Assembly (NCBI GenBank): GCA_947471745.1
Contig: CANJKZ010001116.1
Span: 1,314,501 to 1,378,500 of the forward strand
DNA: 64,000 nt
Reading direction: 5' to 3'
Source: Closterium sp. Naga37s-1
Taxonomy: Eukaryota > Streptophyta > Zygnematophyceae > Desmidiales > Closteriaceae
Each line of letters begins with the position of its first letter. The stretch's first letter is position 1. Of the stretch, positions 22,297 to 30,995 are shown one piece after another. A program made the position numbers and the translations under genes. The notes beneath the pieces were generated by a model. That model searched no databases. It worked only from the letters and a program-made list of their open reading frames with translations, and was not told the origin of the DNA.

Positions 22297-22459
22297 CACT
22301 AGGGAAACATGCTCTCAATATTGTACATTCATCATGCTGATGTTCAGGCTGCTTATTCATAGCCTTGCATTGCATGGCTCCAGTTTAAAGCTGAATAAAC
22401 TCAACTCTCAGTCCCGCCTACAGCTGGCGGAAGTGTTGTCAAAATATGTTGTACCGGTG

Positions 22460-22510
22460 TTGTCTAGGCTGTAGTGGGGTACACTGTACTGAGTACAACC
22501 CTTGAGGGTT
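22460..22510 (+). repeat. Relic of a copia LTR core
   Basis: TTGTCTAGGCTGTAGTGGGG, then TAC...TGAGTACAACCC...AGGGTT, matches the core of the J-element LTR (57078-57130) and resembles the other copia LTRs downstream. No element body is attached. It lies in the probable 3' region of ORF409. Confidence 0.5.
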
Positions 22511-22728
22511 AGGACCAGGGCTAATTTTTGGTTTTGAGCAACCCTTGTGATCAGTGTTGCACCTGTTCAAAAACCTGATTATCAGTGTGACACCTTCTTC
22601 AAACCCTGATCCATCAGTGTTTTTCTTGTTTTTTTAAATCCAACCCTGTGGCATTGTGTACCAGTTACCCTGATGAATTTATATTATAGTTGCACACACT
22701 ATAATTTTTAGATCATCGTACATGCCAC

Positions 22729-25700
22729 CAGGGCCCTAGATATCAGACTTTAGAGTCTGAATCAGAGTCCGTTCAGACTTTTTTTTGGTACCTAGTCTGC
22801 ACTCTAAGATTTTTTTTTGGGGCCCTGTCTGATGTTTCAGAGTTTTTTTAACATACTTGTCTGTAATTTCAGACTATTTTTAGTAGTGTAGGCTGTGCCT
22901 CAGACTTGTATCGGGGGTGCATTCTGAATCCGATAATACAGGGGCAGGGTCCAGCCTGGCGGCGTGGAGCAGTAACCCCGTCAATCACGGGCGGGAACCC
23001 ACGATTTCGCCAGCGCGACAACGCACAGTTGCGTTGGTACAGCGTTGCTGTAATCCCACCCAATTCTGACCAATCGCGGCTGCGCCGCAGGCAGTGTTGG
23101 CAAGATTCCTTGCCAACACATAGCTCGCCACGCACTGCACCTTCGCTGTACACCACGACCATCCACCACACCCCGCCTTCAATGTTGCCAGCGCATAGCT
23201 CGCAGCGCGCTGCCACTCTCACGTCACCACGTCCATCCACCCCACCCCACCTTCCCAGTTGCCAACGCAGGGCTCGCACCGCGCTGCTTCTCTCACGTGA
23301 CTCCATCCATCAACCCCAATCACCCCACCTTCCAAGGATTCACGCCCAGGTGCAGTGCATGCAATGACCTTCTGGGAGATGGGAGGTCCTATTACACGAG
23401 GGTTTCTCATCTTCTTCTTGGTCACCGTTCTTGCAGTCTCTCTCATGGCCCGCTCCATTTGCCTGGACTCAAACTAGTGTAGGAGCCCTTGTTTCAGGCT
23501 CCCACCTCCTAGCTCGCTACACCTCTGCTCGGCAGGCTCAATGGCAGCTACAGAGGCTGTCGCGGATGGGCCCGACGACGAGGATGATGCAGTCGGTCGC
23601 CCAGTATCCGGCCCAGTATCCGACCCTCTCACCGGTCTAGATTTTCTTAGGTCTGTCCTACCGAAGCACAATCCACCTCCAACGCCACCGTCGCAACCTA
23701 GCTCGAGCCGCCCACCTATTCCCAGAGACACCACACCTCTGCACGAGGCCGTCACTGAACCAGCGACCGCTGCGCAACAGGCGGTGCCCCATGAGGCGTC
23801 TGTTGGTGCACCTTCTCGTCCCGCGCCACCGTCGAAGCTGCGGTACCGGCAGTCCACCCTTGGTTGGGCCACTCCGCCTCCTCCATCGACCGTTGTGACT
23901 CCTGCGAGCGACGATTCTCCCATGCAGGACAGCTCCATGCCCACGCAGAACAGCCCGAGGCCCACGCAGGACAGCTCAAAGCCCAAATCCGATAATCCTG
24001 AGTTGAAATACGAGGTAGCGCATGAGAGATTCAAATCGAAGTGGTCCACCGATTACAGTTGGCTTGTTCTAACTAAGACCTCTTCTGGTGCCCCTTCTTT
24101 CAAGTGCAGTATTTGCCTGGAGTTTGCGGGATTGAATGGCAAGTGTGGGCGGCGTACCGAGGGAGCTACAGACGTGCAGACACAGTCCTTCAAGAAGCAC
24201 GAAGGGACGGTGAAGCACCGATTTGCTCTGCAGCGCCAGGAGGACTTGCTGCAGAAGTACGGGCGGCAGCAGCGCATCGACATGCACCCGAAAGCGCAAG
24301 ACATGGAGCTGCTGCAGGTGTCGTCGCTCGTCGACTCGCTGTACTTCATGGGGAAGTGCAACGAGCCCATGGACTCGTGGATCCGGCTCATGCGCTACCT
24401 GGCGAAGAAGAAAGTGCCCGGGTTTCCCGAGCAGGGATACGGCACATACTATAACACGTACGTAAATTCTTATGTGTGTCCCGTGTGTACAACGTTGTAT
24501 CCTTGCTGACCGTCACTAACGACCTTGTCTTCCTTCTGTAGGTACGGCTTTGGAGAGCTCACTCAAGCCATTGCGGCATGGCTTCAGACAACGCAACTGG
24601 AGCACCTCCTCTCGAGCCCTTTCATCGGGATAACGCTCGATGAGAGCACCGACCGTCGGCGCGGCAAGCACATGATTGTGTTTGCCACGTTTCTCCGCGA
24701 AGGCCGAGTTGTCACTGAGTTCGTCGCGCATTTAACGGTTGATAGGGCTGACGCTGCATCTTTGTGCAGTTTGTTGCTTTCCCACCTCAGCGCAGTCGGC
24801 GTTGACCTCCGGCGTATCTCGGGAGTGAGCACGGATGGCGCCTCTGTGATGGTGGGGAGTCAAAACGGTGTGGTTGCTCGTCTGCGACTGCTCATCCCCA
24901 ACCTGGTCTCGTTTCACTGCATCGCTCACAGGTGCGTTTGTGTTTTAACGCCATGTGTAAACGGCAAATCTGTTTGTTTATGAAAAACTAACTGTGCATG
25001 TGTGGTTTTGTTTGGCAGGGAGGCCTTGGCTGCCAAGGCCGCAGCGGAGAAGATACCCACCTTCAACATGGTCGACGACGTGATCCGCGCCGTCGCAGAG
25101 TACCTCGGGCGATCGGGGCCGTGGCATCAGCGCTTCATGGAGCTCCAGGAGGTGTTCACGTCCACCATCCTCGAGGTTCAAGGCATACATGACGTGCGGT
25201 GGCTGTCCAGAGGAGCTGCAGTTGCCCGCTTCGTCCAAGTCCTACCTGCCATCATGGTCATGTTGTCGGAGTGGAAGGACCAGACCATGTACGAACTCGT
25301 CACGTCGTACAGGTTCCAGTTCCTCATCAGGTTCCTCGCGGACATGCTGGAGCAGCTCAACGTCCTCTCCTCAGTTTTTCAGAAGCGAGAAGTAAGTGAA
25401 TTTGAGGGTGTAGATTGTATTGGTTTAAGTCCGAGACCCATTGTACTAATTCTCTTTGTATGTTTGTGATGCAGCTCGACTACGCGCTGGTGCACACGCA
25501 GATTGTGCGCACCACATCGATCCTGGAGGCTCGGTACGTCGACTGTGGAGACGACTTCGGGGGGGGGCCGACCGAGAGGCTCTACCGCTTCATTGAGAAG
25601 CACGGTCCGGGAGGGACACCAGAAATGGTGGTGGAAGGAGCATCGTCCGACGGCAGTATGAACCGCTTCAAGGTGAAGCTTCACGAACGCACCAACCCAA

Positions 25701-26673
25701 GCTATCGTGGGCCTGGTCATCACCACGCCTGCGTTGCGCTCTGCACCGACATGGCCGAGCTCGTTGTCGAGCAGCTCCAGTCCAAGCTCGGCGACCTTGA
25801 CTCACTTTCCGGAGTGCGGCTGTTTATTCCAGAGATGTGGCAACCTCACTGGGACCGGGACGCACGGCAGGCACAGTGCCTGGAGTGGCTGATGTCGCTT
25901 GTCACGTTGTTTCGCGCAGATGAAGCCGACGAGATACTACCTGGTATGGTTTTGTGTCACCCTGCCCCTTTCCCCCTTTGGCTATGGCTCGTTTACTAAA
26001 CCCGTGTCTCGTTTTGCCTTGCAGGCATTGACAAGAAGAAAGCCGTGAGGGAGCTGCGCACACTGTGTCCGGTCCTTGCCAGAGCCCCCAAGAGCGAGCG
26101 CAAGTTCCACACGGGACTTTGTGCGATGCTCAGGACACCCGACTGGCAGCAGGCGTACCCCAACCTGGTCGGACTGTGGGTGGCGATTGCGGTGCTGCCT
26201 CTCAGCACGGTCGAGTGCGAGCGCGGTTTCTCCCGACAGAATCTCATCAAAACGTGGCAGAGGGGCAGCATTAAGGATCGTAGGCTGAGTGATCTGCTCT
26301 GTATTTCACTCCTAGACTATGAGCTAGATGTCCCAGGAGTAGTAGAGATATGGCGCAGCTACAAGAAGCGCCGGCCGGTCACAGCACCTGCTGCTAGGCA
26401 CAGAGAGGAGCCCTCGTGGGCTGGGAAGGAGCCTGTAGACGAGGCAGTAGTAGAACGTGAACCTGTATTAGACTATCAAGAAGAAATGTAAGAAGGTTAC
26501 TTAGTGTTTTCATTATAACAGGAAAATTGACTGTGACTCTGTATGTTCAGCGTAGAAATGCAAGTGTAGTCTGAAATCTCAGACTTAAAAAATCAGGTCA
26601 CTCTGACAGCCAGACTAGGAAGAGCGGTGTACTCTGAGGCCTCAGACTACCTCAAAACGAATCTAGGGGCCTG
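22729..26673 (+). mobile_element. Complete hAT DNA transposon with 8-bp target duplication
   Basis: The left terminus CAGGGCCCTAGAT (22729-22741) and the inverted right terminus CAGGCCCCTAGAT (complement of 26661-26673) match at 12 of 13 positions. The element is flanked by the exact 8-bp direct repeat CATGCCAC (22721-22728 and 26674-26681), the target size typical of hAT. Both subterminal regions are crowded with TCAGACT/AGTCTGA-type motifs (22742-22910 and 26566-26652), probable transposase-binding sites. The interior encodes one multi-exon transposase. With intact ends, target duplication and coding region it looks potentially autonomous and fairly young. Confidence 0.95.
23541..26491 (+). 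CDS. hAT transposase, five exons
   Basis: Exons 23541-24457, 24542-24931, 25019-25391, 25475-25943 and 26025-26491, all GT-AG and in phase, give about 871 residues without a stop. The first 170 residues are a disordered Pro/Ser-rich region. A BED/TTF-like zinc finger follows (CSICLEF ... KKHEGTVKHRF). The RNase H-like core shows ITLDESTDRRRGKHMIVF (first Asp), a VSTDGASVMVGSQNGV block (second Asp) and HCIAHR, the CxxH motif. DVRWLSRGAAVARFVQVLPA and the C-terminal dimerisation segment (PLSTVECERGFSRQNLIKTW, then DRRLSDLLCISLL) are typical of hAT. The overall style resembles the hAT group related to animal ZNF862-like proteins, but I assign no subfamily. The protein would bind the terminal repeats and excise and reinsert the element. 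Confidence 0.9.
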
Positions 26674-26681
26674 CATGCCAC

Positions 26682-26784
26682 ATGGGTGTTGCTCGTCGTC
26701 AGTTACTTCAGCAGGCTGAAATTCCGGTTTCGACAGCTGGCAATCGGGAATCCCGGGTTACGGGAAAGGGGGGGTGGGGGAAGT

Positions 26785-26817
<33 letters not shown>

Positions 26818-26823
26818 GGTATG
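26682..26823. other. Short host segment with a 32-bp poly-G run
   Basis: This sits between the hAT target duplication and the K element. It is not copia-like. Positions 26785-26816 are an uninterrupted run of about 32 G, preceded by further G-rich sequence. The last five bases (gtatg) are the K target duplication. Confidence 0.7.
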
Positions 26824-27195
26824 TGTCAGAATACTGAACGAGAGAACAAGCTCGAGGCGGATCACAAAGTCACCACAAATTCCGAGCACAAGCAAATGGC
26901 CACAAGGCCAGTTCACATGCAAAGTTATATAAAAGAGAACAAGCAGTACAGTGATCATAACCTAGCAAGAGTAAACATGCACGTATATATATACATTACA
27001 GTACAAGCAAAGTCACGCAGTGAGCAAGTGATGCAAAGTTGATAGAATCTAGGTGCTAGTAACTAAGTAGGAAAAAGTGATGGATTAGGTCAAAGGAGGG
27101 GTACAAGAAGAATGTCGAGAGAAGATTTGTGTACCCCCGTAGGCTAAACCCACTACAGCCTAAGGAAACATACAAACATGTATATTTTTAAAAGC

Positions 27196-27510
27196 TGTAA
27201 CGCTTTTCAAAATTATGTATTTTGAAAGCGAAGCTGCTTGTAATGTAGGATTTGGCAGCGTCGAGCCGCGCTAAACGCCCGTTTTGGAGTACAAAACGTG
27301 GGCTGGAGGTCATTTCCCTCCACCCACGTCTCTCATTTTCAAACGGTTTAGCCGATTTCCCCCCCCCCCCCCCCCCCCCCCCCCTCGGAAACAGGATAGC
27401 CGTAGGAACATAGAGGCATATCTTTGTAATATCACTATGGATTTCAATTGTACTAAACCCATTTGAAATGAGACGATGCCAATTGCTACATGCAAGAAAG
27501 CAAGCTTTCT
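27196..27510. other. Insert inside the L 3' LTR, with a 26-bp poly-C run
   Basis: The sequence interrupts an LTR that is continuous in the other L copy (GGAAACATACAA...ATATGTTTTGA). It contains short palindromic A/T-rich ends and an uninterrupted run of about 26 C (27359-27384). It could be a small MITE-like insertion, but I find no clear terminal repeats or target duplication. Confidence 0.4.
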
Positions 27511-27789
27511 AAATATATGTTTTGAAACACCCCCATAGGCGAAGTGGGGGATAGCCAGAGCAAGCAATGGTCACAAGACCAGTCAAGAGAAAAAGCAAAA
27601 CGAAGCAAAGCTCAGGGTGGATCTCAAGACCACCATGCATTCCGAGCACAAGCAAGTGGCCACAAGACCAGTTCCCATGCAGAGTTTATAATAGCAAGAG
27701 CAGTACACTGATCACAACATAGCAAGTGTAAGCATGCAGGTATACTCATATATATCAGTGTACAACAAGAGCAAGATCAAGAGACAAGC

Positions 27790-29892
27790 AAATGAGGCAG
27801 AGTGGGCTCAAGCCCAAGAGCAGTGCAGAAACGCTGATGATCACCAGACCCAAGGGCCTTGCTGAACACATCAGCAGTGTTGGCCCGCGAGGCCACGTAG
27901 GAAAGGCGGAGCTGACGACGCTGCTGCTGCTCTCATGCAAGAAAGTAGCGAAGAGCAATGTGCTTCGTTCTGTGCTCCAGTATCTGCTCGTGACACAAGG
28001 CAAGCATTGCCTTGTTGTCGACGTACAGAACTGGAGGAGAACAAGGCCGCTCCCCCAAGTCGGTCAGCAGGTAGGTCAGCCAGCGCAGCTCCTGTGCAGC
28101 CATGGCCCCAACGTAGATCTCGGCCTCACAGCTGAAACCAAGCACAGAAGAAGAACGAGTGGACCTCCACGAGACAGAACCAGAGCCAAGACTGAAGGTG
28201 TAACCCTGTGACGAACGCTTAGTCGCCTGGTCGTCGGCCCAAGAAGCGTCGGAGTGTCCTGTGAGTACCACTGAACCCCGTCCTCCAAGCACTAGCCCCA
28301 TGCCCGATGTACTGCACAAGTAACACAGTAACCTCTTCGCAGCATCCCAGTGCACCTTTCGGTGTCGACCTGGAGCCACGTAGCGAGCCACAAGGCTGAG
28401 AGGGTACATGAGGCCAGGTCGTGTGCAAGTCATCAGGTACATGAGGCAACCCACAAGCTCTGGGTACGGACCACTCAGCTCTACGGACTCGTCCGAAGGT
28501 GGAGCTGAGAGCGAGTGGCCAGTAGACAGAGGAGTGGGTTGTGGCGAGGAGAACTGGAAACCGAAGCGCTGAAGGACCTGGTGCACCATGTGTGACTGCG
28601 TCAGAGTGATGGTGCGCCGTGCTCTGTCTCGGGTGATCTGCAGGCCAAGATAGCTCCGCAGCTCACCCAGGTCAGTGCAAGTGTGTCTCTCCTACAGCTC
28701 CGCCTTGACTAGGGCCAGCGCCTCCGTGTCAGCAGTAGCAAAAACCAAGTCTTCGACGTACACGAGAACGTAGAACGGCGGCAGGGTAGTGTCGGTGCGC
28801 AGAAACAGCGACGGGTCAGCAGTCGAAGGAGCAAACCCAAGAGCCGCAAGTGTCGTCCTCAGTGTGTCGTGCCACTCGTGAGGTGCCTGAGACAGGCCGT
28901 AAACTGGTCGCCGTAGGCTCCACTGGGTACCCTTAGGAAACGACCCAGTGAAACCAGGTGGACGGCGTAGCCAGATGGCCTCGTGAAGGCAGTGGAGAAG
29001 TCAAGGGAGTGCAGCTCGTAGTCACGCTGAGCTGCGACGTGTAGTAACACCCGAAGAGTGGTCATCTTCGGGGTAGGGGAGAAGGTCTGGAGAAGTCGAC
29101 CCCCTGTCGCTGACTGAAGCCTCGAGCAACGTAACGCGCCTTAAAGACAGGCGGAGAACCCGGCGGCCGCTTCACCCTGAAAATCCACATGCCATTAACG
29201 ATGTTCGCCCCAAGTGGGGGAACCTCGTCGACGTAGGTGCCTGTGGACTTCCAGGAAGCCATCTCTGCGTCCATGGTTGTCTGCCACTGAGAGGAGTACT
29301 CACCCGAGATCGCCTCTCTGTAGGAGCGCGGGGTGGGGATGTCAAGAGCATCCGGGCCTCCCTCAGGGGCAAGCAGCATGGTAGCAAGATGAGGTGCAGC
29401 GGCCGCAAGACACTCCAGCTCCTCCTGCCTGTCCTCAAGAACGTCACAACCAAGGGCAACCTCACCCCAGACGGACGGATGACAGGCAGGGTCAAGGTCA
29501 GAAACGAGACCCGCACGGTAGTCCAGGCGGTACACAACAGCAAAGTCAACTAGCTCAGCGACTAAGGCGGACGCAGCAGGAGACGAGAGCGTAGAGTTCG
29601 TCACAAACGTAGCAAGAAAGCGAGTAACAGTCGGACTGGACGCACGAGCAAGGTCAGACAAAGGGTCAGCACCAGCTGGAAGAGAAAACTCAGGAGGTGA
29701 AGGCAGGACAACACGAAGTGGAACAGAGGAAGGACGGAGTGTCATATCATGAGTGTCTGGGACAACCGGAGCACGAGAACGACAAACATGAGGAACACGA
29801 GCACGGACATAAGCTCTAGTCTCAAGCTCTCGATGCTCAAGAGTGGAAGCACGAGTCTCAGGCTCTCGACGCTTAGTCAGGGACTTTGTCAT
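27790..29892 (-). pseudogene. L pol fragment: linker, reverse transcriptase, RNase H
   Basis: The reading begins near 29892 with a proline/arginine-rich linker, then the N-terminal RT region (YSSQWQTTMDAEMASWKSTG; MWIFRVKRPPGSPPVFKARY). A frameshift occurs near 29062 and further breaks through 28700. The RNase H part (28589-27933) has TGHSDASWADD, SWRSTRSSSVLGFSCEAEIY and YVDNKAMLALCHEQILEHRT. Copia pol copies itself through RNA; this fragment cannot make a complete enzyme. Confidence 0.8.
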
Positions 29893-30276
29893 AGGGGCGC
29901 GATTCGGGCAGTGGAAGGAGAAGAACGGTGGACCCTTAAAAGAATAACGGTTGTAAAGACCTAAGTGCTCTTAATACCATGATAGAATACAGGTGCTAGT
30001 AACTAAGTAGGAAGAAGCGATGGATTAGGTCAACAGAGGGGTACAAGAAGAATGCCGAGAAGATTTGTGTACCCCCTAAGGCTAAACCCACTACAGCCAA
30101 AGGAAACATACAACCATATGTTTTGATAGTTCGATACAGCGACGACTCGTGTAACTGTTCAATAACGAGTCAGTTATTTGTCCTTGCTAGCGCGCTGCTT
30201 TTGTCAAGTCAAAGGTCGCTGACCTTTGACCTTCGCTTCAATCTGTTAGTAGATCTGCACTGTGGATGCCCGATTG

Positions 30277-30414
30277 TGTCAGAGGTCCACTGGTGATCCC
30301 CGATTGATCCTAGGGAAGGGTTACAGGCTCATTGTCCTGGGGGGTTATGGGCGCATTGACCCGCTACTTAACAAGCCATTTTATCCCAATGGTCTAGTGG
30401 TTGGGATTCTGACA
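30277..30414 (+). mobile_element. Solo TRIM LTR inserted in the TRIM-2 5' LTR
   Basis: 138 bp from TGTCAGAGGTCCACTGG to GATTCTGACA, nearly identical to the TRIM-1 LTRs, flanked by GATTG at 30272-30276 and 30415-30419. A solo LTR implies insertion followed by LTR-LTR recombination. Confidence 0.9.
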
Positions 30415-30490
30415 GATTGATCCTAGGGGGGGTTACGCGTTCGCTTGGGGGGTTATGGGCGCACTAACCCACTACTTATCAAGCCCTTTT

Positions 30491-30555
30491 ATCCCAATGG
30501 TCTAGTGGTTGGGATTCTGACATGGTATCAGAGCGGTCTTGGGTTCGAATCCCGG
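30491..30555 (+). promoter_or_regulatory. tRNA-like Pol III promoter across the TRIM-2 LTR/primer-site junction
   Basis: A-box TGGTCTAGTGG (30498-30508) fits TRGYNNARNNG exactly, and GGTTCGAATCC (30542-30552) fits the B-box. Their spacing of 44 bp is that of a tRNA gene. The sequence also folds partly like a tRNA: a D-arm (GTCT...GGAT), a 5-bp anticodon-like stem TCTGA/TCAGA around CATGGTA, and a T-arm TTGGG/CCCGG around TTCGAAT. An acceptor stem is not apparent. Function is inferred. Confidence 0.6.
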
Positions 30556-30995
30556 TGTATGCACATGTAGGCCGTTGCCGCTGTGCTCAGTCATGGGCCT
30601 CCCAGTGTGGGGGGTTGTCAGTAGATCTGCACAGTGGATGCCCGATTGATCATAGGGGGGGTTACAGGCATGTTCGCCTGGGGGGTTATGGGCGCACTGA
30701 CCCGCTACTTAATAAGCCCTTTTATCCCAGTGGCCTAGTGACTGGGATTCTGACACAACCTCTTGCTGTTGTCGCCTAGTCAACCGCTTTGGTTGACTCG
30801 GTGTTACTTCGCTGTGAGTATACTTCTCCTTTTGTTATAGTGCTCGATACTTCAGAAGCGTAAACTAAATGTTTCCAACACTCCCCTTAGCTTCTGGAGT
30901 GTCATCGCCTTCGTTGTTCGTGACGCGGCCCTGTCCAGTCAGCAGCATGCAGTACTTGAACTTATGCTTTCCAAGTTTCTTGGTTAGATAAAAGT

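Larger units (their letters stand above)
27040..30126 (-). mobile_element. Copia element L, internally deleted (RT-RNase H only)
   Basis: The LTR copies start TGATAGAATCTAGGTGCTAG at 27040 and TGATAGAATACAGGTGCTAG at about 29981. The primer site next to the right copy reads TGGTATTAAGAGCACTTAGG on the minus strand. The left (3') LTR is interrupted by about 315 bp of foreign AT-rich sequence near 27196-27510 and ends at CACCCCCATAGG, the polypurine side. Only about 2 kb of pol lies between the LTRs; gag, protease and integrase are missing. The right LTR ends irregularly against the next piece. Confidence 0.75.
30244..30755 (+). mobile_element. TRIM-2, miniature LTR element
   Basis: The 5' LTR is 30244-30522 (interrupted by a solo LTR; about 136 bp without it) and the 3' LTR 30616-30755 (140 bp). 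Both start TGT(T/C)AGTAGATCTGCAC and end GGGATTCTGACA. The internal region is only about 93 bp: primer site TGGTATCAGAGCGG at 30523, a B-box-like GGTTCGAATCC and a G-rich polypurine stretch before the 3' LTR. Flanks CAATC and CAACC are a target duplication with one mismatch. There is no coding capacity. Confidence 0.88.
27040..30990. mobile_element. Composite insertion within K, TSD aaagt
   Basis: K sequence reads GATGCAAAGT up to 27039 and resumes with AAAGTAGGCACAATGCC at 30991; joined, it matches the corresponding 3' region of E1. AAAGT at 27035-27039 and 30991-30995 is the target duplication. The insert is a mosaic: element L, a piece of another LTR with adjoining sequence, and a TRIM with a solo LTR inside. 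It cuts the RNase H C-terminus of K, replacing it with a few codons and a stop. Confidence 0.8.
30127..30990 (-). mobile_element. LTR piece of an unrelated copia element
   Basis: Apart from the TRIM at 30244-30755, this segment reads as an LTR ending TTTCCAACA at about 30893, followed by CTCCCCTTAGCTTCTGGAGT, the typical minus-strand view of a copia polypurine tract, and about 95 bp of adjoining sequence. The LTR differs from all others here. No partner LTR or body is present, so it is a fragment. Confidence 0.5.

Noticed and set aside
30498..30552. A genuine tRNA gene at the TRIM-2 junction
   Set aside because: A- and B-boxes and three arm-like pairings are present, but there is no convincing acceptor stem, no U33-type anticodon loop, and the sequence is part of a repeated LTR element.
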